Shown piece by piece: positions 25,049-32,984 of a stretch of 45,486 bases of DNA. Below the pieces are notes generated by a model. It did no database searches and was not told the origin of the DNA. It saw only the letters and a program-made list of their open reading frames with translations. Position 1 is the first letter of the stretch. The number at the start of each line of letters is the position of its first letter. Made by a program: the position numbers and the translations under genes. The stretch is from Bacteroidales bacterium (lineage in GTDB: Bacteria; Bacteroidota; Bacteroidia; Bacteroidales; P3), in NCBI GenBank assembly GCA_009785425.1, contig WQWI01000016.1:1-45486 (forward strand), in the 5' to 3' direction.

Positions 25049-25591
25049 TCAAAATCCCGATTGAAACTCTGAAAATTTCGGTGCAATTTTATCTTTTTCA
25101 GATAAAATCGGATGTTCTGTACTCCAGTTTATAGCAAGGGTTTCATCGTTCCAAAGCAAAGCACCTTCGGATTCTTTGTTGTAGAACTGCGAACACTTGT
25201 AGGAAAAAATTGTGTTCTCTTCTAAAGTTAGAAAACCATGCGCAAAGCCTTCAGGAACATAGAACATACGTTTGTTTTGTTCGGAAAGTTCAACGCAAAC
25301 ATGTTGCCCGTAAGTAGGCGAATTCTTGCGAATATCAACAGCAACGTCCAACACCGCACCTTTTACAACACGCACCAATTTCGCTTGTGCAAACGGTGGA
25401 TTTTGAAAATGCAATCCTCGCAAAACACCTTTTTGCGACTTGGACTCGTTGTCTTGAACAAATATTTTGTCTATGCCCAATTCTTTCAACTTTTCGTAAG
25501 AATACGACTCGAAGAAATAGCCTCTGTCATCTGCGAATACTGATGGTTCTAGGATTTTTAGGGCGGGGATTTTTGTGTCTATGATTTTCAT
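25049..25591 (-). CDS. rfbC: dTDP-4-dehydrorhamnose 3,5-epimerase
   Basis: This 180-residue cupin-fold epimerase shows the family motifs: ADDRGYFFESYSYEKLKELG, FVQDNESKSQKGVLRGLHFQ with the catalytic His61, KLVRVVKGAVLDVAVDIRKN, YVPEGFAHGFLTLEE and YKCSQFYNKESEGALLWND. It converts dTDP-4-keto-6-deoxyglucose to the L-rhamnose precursor used for surface polysaccharides. The rfbA, rfbB and rfbD partners are not in the window. The A of its ATG is also the last base of the toxin stop (TAATG), so it may be translated by re-initiation from the toxin gene. Confidence 0.94.
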   Translation of the reverse strand: MKIIDTKIPALKILEPSVFADDRGYFFESYSYEKLKELGIDKIFVQDNESKSQKGVLRGLHFQNPPFAQAKLVRVVKGAVLDVAVDIRKNSPTYGQHVCVELSEQNKRMFYVPEGFAHGFLTLEENTIFSYKCSQFYNKESEGALLWNDETLAINWSTEHPILSEKDKIAPKFSEFQSGF

Positions 25592-25896
25592 TATGTTACT
25601 CTATTTTTCCAAACACTTGGATCTCGCTTGTCATGAACAATGGCAAGGATTTGCACTTCCTTTTTTGTGTCGTCAATAGTATATATCAAGTTGTACGGAA
25701 ACCGATTAAGAGAAAGTTTTCGAGCATTTCTGTAAACGATTTGCGCTATTTTTGGATATTTGACAACGATATTCTCTATTTTTTTCAATACTTCGTCATA
25801 AAAATCCGAGCCAAGTTTAGGATATATGTTTTCATACCAATCCATGACTTGCTCTGTGTCAATCTCAGCATCTTCGGAGAAAATTACATTGTACAT
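25591..25896 (-). CDS. RelE/ParE-family toxin
   Basis: This 101-residue protein has the ParE/RelE layout: NVIFSEDAEIDTEQVMDWYE, a helical hairpin SDFYDEVLKKIENIVVKYP, and the beta-sheet end LNRFPYNLIYTID and ILAIVHDKRDPSVWKNR. RelE members cut mRNA on the ribosome and ParE members poison gyrase; the sequence does not tell which applies. It overlaps the upstream small gene by 13 bases and abuts rfbC (TAATG). The order antitoxin then toxin is usual for this family. Confidence 0.85.
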   Translation of the reverse strand: MYNVIFSEDAEIDTEQVMDWYENIYPKLGSDFYDEVLKKIENIVVKYPKIAQIVYRNARKLSLNRFPYNLIYTIDDTKKEVQILAIVHDKRDPSVWKNRVT

Positions 25897-26132
25897 TTTA
25901 CATCTATTTGTTGTTTGTGTAGATATGCTTGTTTTTTGATCTCAAACTTTCGCTTAATTTCATCCAAAGTATAAAATTTCATCGTTCCGTTTTCAATTTT
26001 GGCAAGTCGTTCGTCAATCAGTTGCTTGAGCTCATCGCTGATTTCGCCATCAATACCGGTAGAATCATTTACACAGCAAGGCATATTATCGTCTGTATAG
26101 TCGTAGGGTTTTATGTTTTTCGATTTTTTCAT
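25884..26132 (-). CDS. Putative antitoxin of the RelE/ParE pair
   Basis: This 82-residue protein is acidic in the middle (DGEISDELKQLIDERLAKIE) and has a basic C-terminal part (FYTLDEIKRKFEIKKQAYLH). The segment around ENGTMKFYTLDEIKRKF resembles antitoxins that precede ParE toxins in Bacteroidetes. A clear DNA-binding motif is not obvious. The call rests on size, the 13-base overlap with the toxin and the shared promoter upstream. If it represses its own promoter, rfbC would come under the same control (inference). Confidence 0.68.
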   Translation of the reverse strand: MKKSKNIKPYDYTDDNMPCCVNDSTGIDGEISDELKQLIDERLAKIENGTMKFYTLDEIKRKFEIKKQAYLHKQQIDVKCTM

Positions 26133-26151
26133 GATGTTTTCAATTTCTTTG

Positions 26152-26182
26152 CAAAGTTACGAACAAATTTTCGATTGACCAA
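26152..26182 (-). promoter_or_regulatory. Promoter of the toxin-antitoxin/rfbC unit
   Basis: On the minus strand a TTG (complement at 26180-26182) is followed after 20 bases by TAACTTTG (26152-26159), 19 bases before the antitoxin start. Confidence 0.72.
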
Positions 26183-26243
26183 ATAAATTTCCTTAAAAAG
26201 TGTTAAAACTCTCCCAATTCATCATAGTTTGCCACGAAAACGG

Positions 26244-27050
26244 TTAATTTATTACGAATATCAACCCTACTCCAAGACTTAGGGTAAATATATCTTTCCT
26301 GTAACGAAAATGTTCCACCGTGCTTTGCTGTGTGAATAGGTTTGTTGTTGTTTTCTCATACGTAAAATTTGGTCTAAAGTATGAAAATTTCACATCTGCA
26401 TTCAGAAAAAAACGCTTTGATAGTTTGTAACCAAAAGAAACAGATGGTGCAAGGATCAAGTTAGAGGAATAGATGATAAATGCTCCATTTCGTCTTATTC
26501 CTCTCGAATAGGAAACAAGGTGTTCAAAATTAGAGTTTTTTTGCATTAGATTAGCACTTCCCCAATCTGTACTAAATTCGATTAGTCCAATCGAAAATTT
26601 TGGATATATAAAAAATCTGTTTCTTTCAAACCTGTAGATTATGCCTAAATAGCCCCGATGAAAATCCCCCCACATAGAATGAAACTCATCAAAATCAGCA
26701 CCTGTCCCTGCTCGCACATAATGATTATCGCTATATTGCAATTGCATATTCGTTACGAAGTTATTAGCTCTTTGCCTAATTCTGCTTGAAGTGCCGGCTT
26801 GGAAATTAAATTCTAACCCCCAACGCTCGTTAAAAAAGTAAGATACAGATAGTATTTGCCAATAAAACGATCGGTCATCGTATGAAAGCAAATAGTCTGT
26901 TTCTGCACCCTTAAAAAGCTTCGTTATCGGTATGTTAACACCTACAAGAGGTCTTGTTTGCCACCTAGAACTATATGCGGAAAATTCCCTCCCATAAACA
27001 CTATCTGCAAGTATCGCAAAAAACAATATGAAAAACAATTTACGCATCAC
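26244..27050 (-). CDS. Predicted outer-membrane beta-barrel protein, function unknown
   Basis: This 268-residue protein has a signal peptide (1 to about 20, ending SVYG). The rest is alternating hydrophobic strands rich in aromatic residues: YWQILSVSYFFNERWGLEFN, MQLQYSDNHYVRAG, GYLGIIYRFERNRFFIYPKF, FLNADVKFSYFRP and a last strand IFTLSLGVGLIFVIN. This fits a small outer-membrane barrel of 8-12 strands. I do not recognise the family. It overlaps the lipoprotein gene upstream (ATGA), so the two are probably made together and may form a pair in the outer membrane. Confidence 0.72.
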   Translation of the reverse strand: MMRKLFFILFFAILADSVYGREFSAYSSRWQTRPLVGVNIPITKLFKGAETDYLLSYDDRSFYWQILSVSYFFNERWGLEFNFQAGTSSRIRQRANNFVTNMQLQYSDNHYVRAGTGADFDEFHSMWGDFHRGYLGIIYRFERNRFFIYPKFSIGLIEFSTDWGSANLMQKNSNFEHLVSYSRGIRRNGAFIIYSSNLILAPSVSFGYKLSKRFFLNADVKFSYFRPNFTYEKTTTNLFTQQSTVEHFRYRKDIFTLSLGVGLIFVIN

Positions 27051-27682
27051 AATAATTCTACTTCTGTTGTGTATTGCTCTAAAATACGCCCATCTGATAA
27101 TTCAACTTGCACTTTGAATTGATGTAAATTATTTGCTGTTGGGGCAAACATTAGCAATAAGTCTATTCTTAACTTTCGTACCAAATAATCCCAACCATCT
27201 CCAAAATAATCCCAAGAAGTGTAACCCATGTCAGCTACTAAACTTTCAACTGTAGAAAACGAGCGTGGAGTTCTGAAATAACTTGTAATATCTGCACCTG
27301 CGAGATGTTGGTTGTCAAAATCATTTATCGTGAATATCTTTATGGAAATAATACTATCTCTTGCGGTATAAATATATTTGGGAGGGCAGTAAATAGTTAT
27401 TGCATGAACCGATTGAATGAGAACAGAATTGATTTGTCTTGCACGAGCAATTATATCTCTTTCTCTTGTCAAAAAAAGTCTAATGCCGTACGCATTTTTA
27501 TTAATTTGTGGAGAATCTGTTTCTGCAGCACTAGCACCGCTGTTGTCCAAATTTTTTAGGCGTAGTTCCGAATGTGAGAATGTTATGTATTGTGTTGTGA
27601 TGTCAAGACGACAACGACACGAGTGTAAAATACCCGTTATAGGAGTTAACAGCAGAAATAGTATCGCTAATCTTGCTTTCAT
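27047..27682 (-). CDS. Predicted lipoprotein, possibly DUF5034 family
   Basis: This 211-residue protein has a lipoprotein signal (MKARLAILFLLLTPITGILH, then SC; Cys22). The mature part looks beta-rich: IYCPPKYIYTARDSIISIKI, FTINDFDNQHLAGADITSYF and FKVQVELSDGRILEQYTTEV. It resembles Bacteroidetes DUF5034 lipoproteins, but this is from memory of the pattern and is weak. Its stop overlaps the start of the barrel gene, so translation is probably coupled. No strong promoter box is seen upstream. Confidence 0.65.
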   Translation of the reverse strand: MKARLAILFLLLTPITGILHSCRCRLDITTQYITFSHSELRLKNLDNSGASAAETDSPQINKNAYGIRLFLTRERDIIARARQINSVLIQSVHAITIYCPPKYIYTARDSIISIKIFTINDFDNQHLAGADITSYFRTPRSFSTVESLVADMGYTSWDYFGDGWDYLVRKLRIDLLLMFAPTANNLHQFKVQVELSDGRILEQYTTEVELL

Positions 27683-27742
27683 ATTTGTTGTTTTGTTATT
27701 GATACTTTACATTTTTTTATCGTGTTACCTCTTACCCCGCAC

Positions 27743-29152
27743 CTATAAATGCACCGCTTCCCCATACGCAGCGGCAACCGCCTCCATCAAGGCTTCCGAC
27801 ATGGTTGGATGCGGATGAATTGCAGACAAAATTTCGTGTGCTTTCATGTTTTTTTCTCGAATAACAACGGCCTCGGCAATCATCTCCGTCACATTGTCGC
27901 CAATCATGTGGCAACCCAGCATTTCGTCGGTTTTTGCATCAAAAATGACTTTTACAAAACCGTCTCTGTTTCCGGATGCTGTGGCTTTTCCGGATGCTAT
28001 GAACGGAAATTTTCCAACTTTGATTTCGTATCCTGCCTCTTGTGCGTTTTTCTCGGAAAGCCCGACAGACGCTATTTCAGGAGTAGTGTAAGTGCAACCC
28101 GGAACGTTGTTGTAATTTACAACATGCGGATTTAGTCCTGCGATTTTTTCCACACACACAATGGCTTCACGCGATGCAACATGTGCCAAAGCAGGTCCGG
28201 AAACTATATCACCAATAGCGTAGTAGCCGTTTTGATTGGTGCGGTAGAAATCATCAACCTTGATTTTTGCGCCGTCTATTTCAATACCGACTTCTTCTAA
28301 TCCGATGTGTTCGATATTGGTTGTAATACCGACAGCTGAAAGCACAATTTCTGCTTCCACAACTTCTTCGCCTTTTTTAGTTTTAATGGTGCATCTGCAC
28401 AAATTTCCTGTGGTATCAACGTGTTCAACACTCGAATCAACCATTATTTTCATGCCGTTTTTTCGGAACGAACGGCTGAGTTGTGCAGAAACATCTGTAT
28501 CTTCAGCAGGAACGACCTGTGGTAAAAATTCCACCAAAGTTACTTTTGTTCCTATCGACTGATAAAAATGTGCAAACTCCGAACCGATTGCACCGGAACC
28601 GACAACCACCATTGATTCCGGCTGTTTACGCAACGTCATCGCTTTACGATAATCAATGATTTTTTCGCCGTCTTGTGGCAAATTCGGCAATTCACGACTG
28701 CGAGCCCCAACAGCAATGATGATGTGGTTTGCTGAATACTCCGTTGTTTCACCTGTTTCCACCGATTTCACTTCGACAATCTTGTTAGGCTTTACTTTTC
28801 CAAAACCACGAATAACATCGACTTTGTTTTTTTGCAGTAAAAACGCAACACCTTTGTTCATAGTTTCTGCAACGTTTCGACTGCGTGTAACCATTGCATC
28901 CAAATCTGCCTTGACCGTGTCACGGACGCTGAGCTTGTCGAAGCGCACGCCATAACTTTCCGCATGAAGCAAATACTGAAAAACTTGTGCACTCTTCAAC
29001 AGTGCTTTTGTCGGAATACAGCCCCAATTTAAGCAAACTCCACCTAAATCAGCACATTCCACAACGGCGGTTTTCATACCCAACTGTGCTCCTCTAATTG
29101 CGGCAACATACCCACCTGGACCACTTCCAATAACTATTAAATCGTAATTCAT
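27743..29152 (-). CDS. lpdA: Dihydrolipoyl dehydrogenase
   Basis: ATG 29152 is used (MNYDLIVIGSGPGGYVAAIR); the longer frame crosses the promoter. The 469-residue flavoprotein has the FAD motif GSGPGGYVAA, the redox disulfide in GGVCLNWGCIPTK (Cys40, Cys45), the NAD motif VVGSGAIGSEFAHFY, the second FAD motif GYYAIGDIV, and the C-terminal active site HPHPTMSEALMEAVAAAYGE. It reoxidises lipoamide in 2-oxoacid dehydrogenase or glycine cleavage complexes. No E1/E2 genes are beside it. Residues 70-79 (RFDKLSVRDT) are encoded by DNA typical of a dispersed palindromic repeat (28916-28945), in a loop where length varies in this family. Confidence 0.95.
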   Translation of the reverse strand: MNYDLIVIGSGPGGYVAAIRGAQLGMKTAVVECADLGGVCLNWGCIPTKALLKSAQVFQYLLHAESYGVRFDKLSVRDTVKADLDAMVTRSRNVAETMNKGVAFLLQKNKVDVIRGFGKVKPNKIVEVKSVETGETTEYSANHIIIAVGARSRELPNLPQDGEKIIDYRKAMTLRKQPESMVVVGSGAIGSEFAHFYQSIGTKVTLVEFLPQVVPAEDTDVSAQLSRSFRKNGMKIMVDSSVEHVDTTGNLCRCTIKTKKGEEVVEAEIVLSAVGITTNIEHIGLEEVGIEIDGAKIKVDDFYRTNQNGYYAIGDIVSGPALAHVASREAIVCVEKIAGLNPHVVNYNNVPGCTYTTPEIASVGLSEKNAQEAGYEIKVGKFPFIASGKATASGNRDGFVKVIFDAKTDEMLGCHMIGDNVTEMIAEAVVIREKNMKAHEILSAIHPHPTMSEALMEAVAAAYGEAVHL

Positions 29153-29166
29153 CACAACTTTTTTTG

Positions 29167-29197
29167 CAAAGGTACAAAAAAAACAGAAATTTGCCAA
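29167..29197 (-). promoter_or_regulatory. Promoter of lpdA
   Basis: On the minus strand a TTG (complement at 29195-29197) is followed after 20 bases by TACCTTTG (29167-29174), 14 bases before the start codon. Confidence 0.78.
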
Positions 29198-29310
29198 ATT
29201 TGATTTCTTTGGAAAAAAGTTATTCACAATCCCTGCAAAGTCAATATTTTTTTGTATTTTTGCAGGACAATCTGAAAAATATCGCAATATGGTATTAGCC
29301 ACAATTCTAA

Positions 29311-29454
29311 AAGATTCCGATTAGAGACTTTGTTGATTTCAAAATTCAACAACAAATGGCAGATTTAATTCAAGAAAGTTTTACGCTTCGCTGGGAGAGT
29401 GAGCGACTGTTGAAGGAGGCGAAAGGTTTGGTGGAAGCAGAGATTGAGAAATAA
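29311..29454 (+). pseudogene. C-terminal remnant of a type I restriction specificity subunit (HsdS)
   Basis: After a stop at 29308 the frame reads KIPIRDFVDFKIQQQ, then from ATG 29356 MADLIQESFTLRWESERLLK and EAKGLVEAEIEK, ending at TAA 29452-29454. The pattern IQQ-x-ADLIQESF-x-LR-x-ESE-x-LL-x-x-AK-x-x-VE-x-x-IE is the usual last helix of HsdS proteins. No target-recognition domain, hsdM or hsdR remains nearby, so this is read as the scar of a lost type I restriction-modification locus. The rest of the gap 29153-29540 holds the lpdA promoter, a 7-bp inverted repeat (TTGGAAT 29455-29461, ATTCCAA 29481-29487), and nothing else that I can name. Confidence 0.6.
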
Positions 29455-29540
29455 TTGGAATTTTCAAAAATAAATAGCTGATTCCAAATAAAGCAACTCT
29501 GTGTCGCTGAAAAAAAACATGATAAAACAAAAGAAATAAT

Positions 29541-31457
29541 ATGATGAAAATAAAAAGTATCAATATCAAAAATTTTAAAAGCATTAAAGATATTACTATT
29601 CCTCTTCAATGCTACGGTAGTGAAGAGAACGCCAGTAATACTACATTTTTAGTCGGTGTCAACGAATCCGGAAAAAGTGCTATATTGGAATCCATCAGTC
29701 TAATAAATGAAGGGTTTAAAAATATTGAATATAGCGATTATTGTAATCTTGATGCACAGGATGATAACAATTATAGATACATAGATGTATATGCAGAATT
29801 AGAAATAACGGATCAGGCTTTTTGGAGAAGTCAAATAGAAGAAAATTTAGAATTACCAAAAAATCTTATTGATAGTCTTGCGATAAAAAGCATAAAGAAA
29901 AACACGTATAGGAATGCAGATTCTGCTAATGAGCATTTTAATATTAAAATTAATGAAGATTTGCCATTCTATCAGTATATTGTCAATAAAACACGAAAAA
30001 CTGTTGGTGGTCAAGCCCAAGCAATAGAGACTATCGAAGATTTAGCTAATTTTAACGAAATAGAAGAAAAAATAACGAAACAAAACGCAAAAACGTTTCT
30101 AACTGAAACGCAAGAACTATTAACAAAAGAAATACTAGAGAAAAAGATAGCATCTTCATTGAAAGCCACGTTCAACGAAAATATGCCAAAAATTCAAATT
30201 TGGAGACCAGATTCAAAATACCTAATAAACGAAACAATAGATTTGAAAGAATTCAAAGAAGATCCGAGTATTTCTGTGCCCTTGAGAAATATCTTTTCAA
30301 TATACGGAAAAAATACCAATCAAGAGATAAAAGACGCAATAGAAAGAGCTTTAAGCAGTCAGGCGAGATGTGATGAACTACAAAAAAAGATGAGTAGTGC
30401 TGTAACAAAGTATATCAATAAAATTTGGGAAGAACACAAGATTAAAATTAACATATCTATCAATTCAACAAATTGCAAGGTACACGTTGAGGACAAGGAT
30501 AAGCAGTACGCATATTTTTCGATGGCACAAAGAAGTGATGGTTTTAAACAATTTATTTCTTTAATACTATCCTTATCCGTTCAAAGCAAAAATCATTCTC
30601 TGAAAGATCATATAGTACTCATTGACGAACCGGAAATCCACTTGCATCCAAGTGGAATAAAGTATATGCGAGATGAAATATTAAAAATCGGAAAAAACAA
30701 CCATGTTATTGTTGCCACACATAGCAATTTTATGGTTGATACAGCGGTGCCGGAAAGACACTGGATAGTACAAAAGGAAAAGGCAGAAACTAAGGTTTTG
30801 CAAGTGAATGAGAATTTCAACTTTGCAGATGATAAGGTCTTGTCAATGGCATTCGGGCTGAATTTGATTAAAGAGTTATTACCCCAAAATATTATTGTTG
30901 TGGAGGGGCTTGAGGATAAGTATATTCTTGCTCACGCTTTTCGCACACTAAGCAAAAATCATTCTTACTCCATAAAGGAAGCAGGAGGAGCTAGTAAAGT
31001 AAGTGGCTTTGCAAGATTATTAAGCGATACCGCTATAAAACCCATTGTGATTTTAGATGCTGATAAAGATGGGAAAGATTGTAAAAAGAAAATACTAAAC
31101 GAACAAAAAGATTTTTATACAGAATCTAATGTTTTTACCTTGAAAAGCATATTATCTTCTTTGCCGGATAATTCAACGATAGAGGACTTGCTACCTATTG
31201 ATTTTGTCAAGAATTTTTTCGATAACGAAATGAAAGAGACATTCACATTAGATGATAGTACAGCATTTATTCCTCAATTAAAAAATCAGTCGCAAAAATT
31301 AAAAGATGATAAGCAAAAAATGGATTCATTGAAAATGAAATTGTCCAATAAGTTTTGTGCAGATTCTAAAACAGTAGAAAAATTAGAAGACGGATCAAGG
31401 CTAAAAGAGTTTGTGAAAATGCTTAGTGAAAAAATAGAAAAATTTAATAATGAATAA
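29541..31457 (+). CDS. OLD-family ATP-dependent nuclease (AAA ATPase plus TOPRIM)
   Basis: This 638-residue protein starts MMKIKSINIKNFKSIKDITI, an SMC/RecF-like N-terminus. It has Walker A GVNESGKS (39-46), an ABC-like signature region (FSMAQRSDGFKQFISLILSL), Walker B LIDEPEIHLHP (Asp362, Glu363) and the switch HVIVATHSNFM. A C-terminal TOPRIM domain follows: VVEGLEDKYIL (Glu455, Asp459) and VILDADKDGKD (Asp506, Asp508). OLD proteins are nucleases, many in phage defense. No UvrD-like helicase is adjacent, so it is not a two-gene Gabija locus; it fits stand-alone (class 1-like) OLD proteins. The gene is more AT-rich than its neighbours, in line with transfer. The initiator may be the second ATG at 29544. 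Confidence 0.87.
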   Translation: MMKIKSINIKNFKSIKDITIPLQCYGSEENASNTTFLVGVNESGKSAILESISLINEGFKNIEYSDYCNLDAQDDNNYRYIDVYAELEITDQAFWRSQIEENLELPKNLIDSLAIKSIKKNTYRNADSANEHFNIKINEDLPFYQYIVNKTRKTVGGQAQAIETIEDLANFNEIEEKITKQNAKTFLTETQELLTKEILEKKIASSLKATFNENMPKIQIWRPDSKYLINETIDLKEFKEDPSISVPLRNIFSIYGKNTNQEIKDAIERALSSQARCDELQKKMSSAVTKYINKIWEEHKIKINISINSTNCKVHVEDKDKQYAYFSMAQRSDGFKQFISLILSLSVQSKNHSLKDHIVLIDEPEIHLHPSGIKYMRDEILKIGKNNHVIVATHSNFMVDTAVPERHWIVQKEKAETKVLQVNENFNFADDKVLSMAFGLNLIKELLPQNIIVVEGLEDKYILAHAFRTLSKNHSYSIKEAGGASKVSGFARLLSDTAIKPIVILDADKDGKDCKKKILNEQKDFYTESNVFTLKSILSSLPDNSTIEDLLPIDFVKNFFDNEMKETFTLDDSTAFIPQLKNQSQKLKDDKQKMDSLKMKLSNKFCADSKTVEKLEDGSRLKEFVKMLSEKIEKFNNE

Positions 31458-31526
31458 ATTATCCAAAAAAATAACTGTCGAAAATAAATTCCGCACCTTT
31501 GCAAAAATCACAAACAAAAAAACAAT

Positions 31527-31664
31527 ATGAAACCAACAAACATCGAAGACACCAACGCTACGCAGTCAAAATGTATTTATGAGTGCGAATACTTCAATGA
31601 CGAAAATTTCGCAGAAGAAATCAAAAAATACAAGTGCAATAGTTGTGGAAAATCCACGTTGTAA
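31527..31664 (+). CDS. Small zinc-ribbon-like protein, 45 residues
   Basis: ATG 31527 opens a short frame: MKPTNIEDTNATQSKCIYEC, then EYFNDENFAEEIKKYKCNSC and GKSTL. Two pairs, CIYEC and CNSC, could bind a metal as in a rubredoxin- or ribbon-like fold. A promoter-like box lies at 31494-31501 (CACCTTTG). The function is unknown. It could be a genuine microprotein of the accessory patch or a remnant of a longer gene. Support is the clean start, the cysteine spacing and an A-rich leader as in other genes here. Confidence 0.45.
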   Translation: MKPTNIEDTNATQSKCIYECEYFNDENFAEEIKKYKCNSCGKSTL

Positions 31665-31697
31665 AATTCAGAAAACCCAGAATAATTCCGCACTTTT

Positions 31698-31769
31698 GCC
31701 CGTAGGGCAAAAATATCAATAGAAAACAATACATCACCCAAACCCCAAAACACCGTAGGTGTTTCACAT
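31698..31769 (+). repeat. Palindrome-bearing repeat, left copy of an inverted pair
   Basis: The copy begins GCCCGTAGGGC, continues AAAAATATCAATAGAAA and ends at CACCGTAGGTGTTTCACAT. Its mirror copy is at 31834-31904. Each end carries a short palindrome centred on CGTAG/CTACG. The gap 31665-31973 (309 bases) between the small ORF and rhuM consists mostly of this pair and a promoter-like box; I see no gene in it. Confidence 0.7.
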
Positions 31770-31833
31770 CAAAAAAATGTCAAATACATACAAATCGACA
31801 TTCATTATGCTTTCGCTGTTCAAAATCGAATAA

Positions 31834-31904
31834 ATGTGGAAGCCCTACGGGCTACACGTGATGTGGGACAACGGCGTTTCTATTGATATGTATGCCCTAT
31901 GGGC
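31834..31904 (-). repeat. Palindrome-bearing repeat, right copy of an inverted pair
   Basis: Read on the minus strand it begins GCCCATAGGGC, continues ATACATATCAATAGAAA and ends GCCCGTAGGGCTTCCACAT, matching the order of blocks in the left copy. The middle parts have diverged. Confidence 0.7.
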
Positions 31905-31951
31905 AATAAAACAAAAAAATGAATAACAATAACCAAACCAAAATAATTCCA

Positions 31952-31959
31952 TACCATTG
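31952..31959 (+). promoter_or_regulatory. Weak -7 box upstream of rhuM
   Basis: TACCATTG differs at one position from TAnnTTTG and lies 14 bases before the rhuM start, within an AATAATTCC block that recurs in this patch. Confidence 0.45.
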
Positions 31960-31973
31960 CAAAAAAACCGAAT

Positions 31974-32984
31974 ATGACCGAAGAAAACAAAATCATAATC
32001 TACAATACCGAAGATGGCAAAAACTCTGTAAAACTTTTTGCCAATGATGGCACCGTGTGGCTCAACCAACAGTTGATGGCTGAACTTTTTGACACCTCAA
32101 AGCAAAATGTCAGTTTGCATATCATAAATATACTGGAAGATAGCGAGTTGGAAGAAAAATCAGTTGTCAAGGATTACTTGACAACTGCCTCTGATGGCAA
32201 AAAATACAACATTACTTTTTACAGTCTGGATATGATTCTTGCGGTCGGTTTTCGTATCCGTAGCAAGCGAGGCGTTCAGTTTCGTCGCTGGGCAAACACC
32301 GTGCTGAAAGAATTTATGCAAAAAGGGTTTGTGATGGACGATGAACGTTTGAAAAATCCTGACGGTCGTCCCGATTATTACGATGAATTACTTGAACGAA
32401 TACGTGATATTCGGGCTTCCGAAAAGCGATTTTATCAAAAAGTCCGCGATTTGTTTGCCCTTTCTTCTGATTATGACGCAACCGACAAATCAACACAAAT
32501 GTTTTTCGCTGAAACGCAGAATAAACTTTTGTTTGCCGTCACAGGAAAAACCGCATCCGAACTCGTTGTTTCGCGTGCCGATGCTGACGAACCAAATATG
32601 GCTCTTACCTCGTGGAAAGGCAAAATTGTTCGCAAACAAGATATTTACACTGCCAAAAACTACCTTTCGGAAGATGAAATAGATACGCTCAATCGAATGG
32701 TTGTTATTTTCCTCGAAACAGCCGAATTGCGAACAAAAGGAAGAAAAGACATCACAATGAATTTTTGGCGTAAAAATGTTGATGGGATTATTACATACAA
32801 CGAGAAACCGCTTTTGCTTGATGCCGGCTCGGTTAGCAATGCTCAAATGGAAGAGTTTGTTGATGGGGTGTATGAAGAATTTAACAAAGAACGCAAAAAA
32901 TACGAACTTCAAAAAGCAGACCAAGAGGATTTGCAAGAGTTACAGCAATTAGAAACCGAAATTAAAAACAGCAAAGCGAAATAA
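31974..32984 (+). CDS. RhuM-family protein
   Basis: This 336-residue protein matches the RhuM family, first named from Salmonella SPI-3: IIIYNTEDGKNSVKLFANDG, TVWLNQQLMAELFDTSKQNV, TTASDGKKYNITFYSLDMIL, VGFRIRSKRGVQFRRWANTV, LKEFMQKGFVMDDERLKNP and, later, LSEDEIDTLNRMVVIFLETA. The biochemical role is not known; the N-terminal half looks like a DNA-binding, phage anti-repressor-like module. RhuM genes are often found in or near restriction-modification loci, which fits the HsdS scar and OLD nuclease upstream. It is convergent with the transporter gene, 37 bases away. Confidence 0.88.
   Translation: MTEENKIIIYNTEDGKNSVKLFANDGTVWLNQQLMAELFDTSKQNVSLHIINILEDSELEEKSVVKDYLTTASDGKKYNITFYSLDMILAVGFRIRSKRGVQFRRWANTVLKEFMQKGFVMDDERLKNPDGRPDYYDELLERIRDIRASEKRFYQKVRDLFALSSDYDATDKSTQMFFAETQNKLLFAVTGKTASELVVSRADADEPNMALTSWKGKIVRKQDIYTAKNYLSEDEIDTLNRMVVIFLETAELRTKGRKDITMNFWRKNVDGIITYNEKPLLLDAGSVSNAQMEEFVDGVYEEFNKERKKYELQKADQEDLQELQQLETEIKNSKAK

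Noticed and set aside
29541-31457. Gabija (GajAB) defense system
   Set aside because: The OLD protein has no UvrD-like helicase next to it. Downstream genes are a 45-residue ORF and rhuM.
31770-31833. Invertible promoter between the two inverted repeats
   Set aside because: No TAnnTTTG box is found on either strand in the 64 bases, and no recombinase gene is adjacent.
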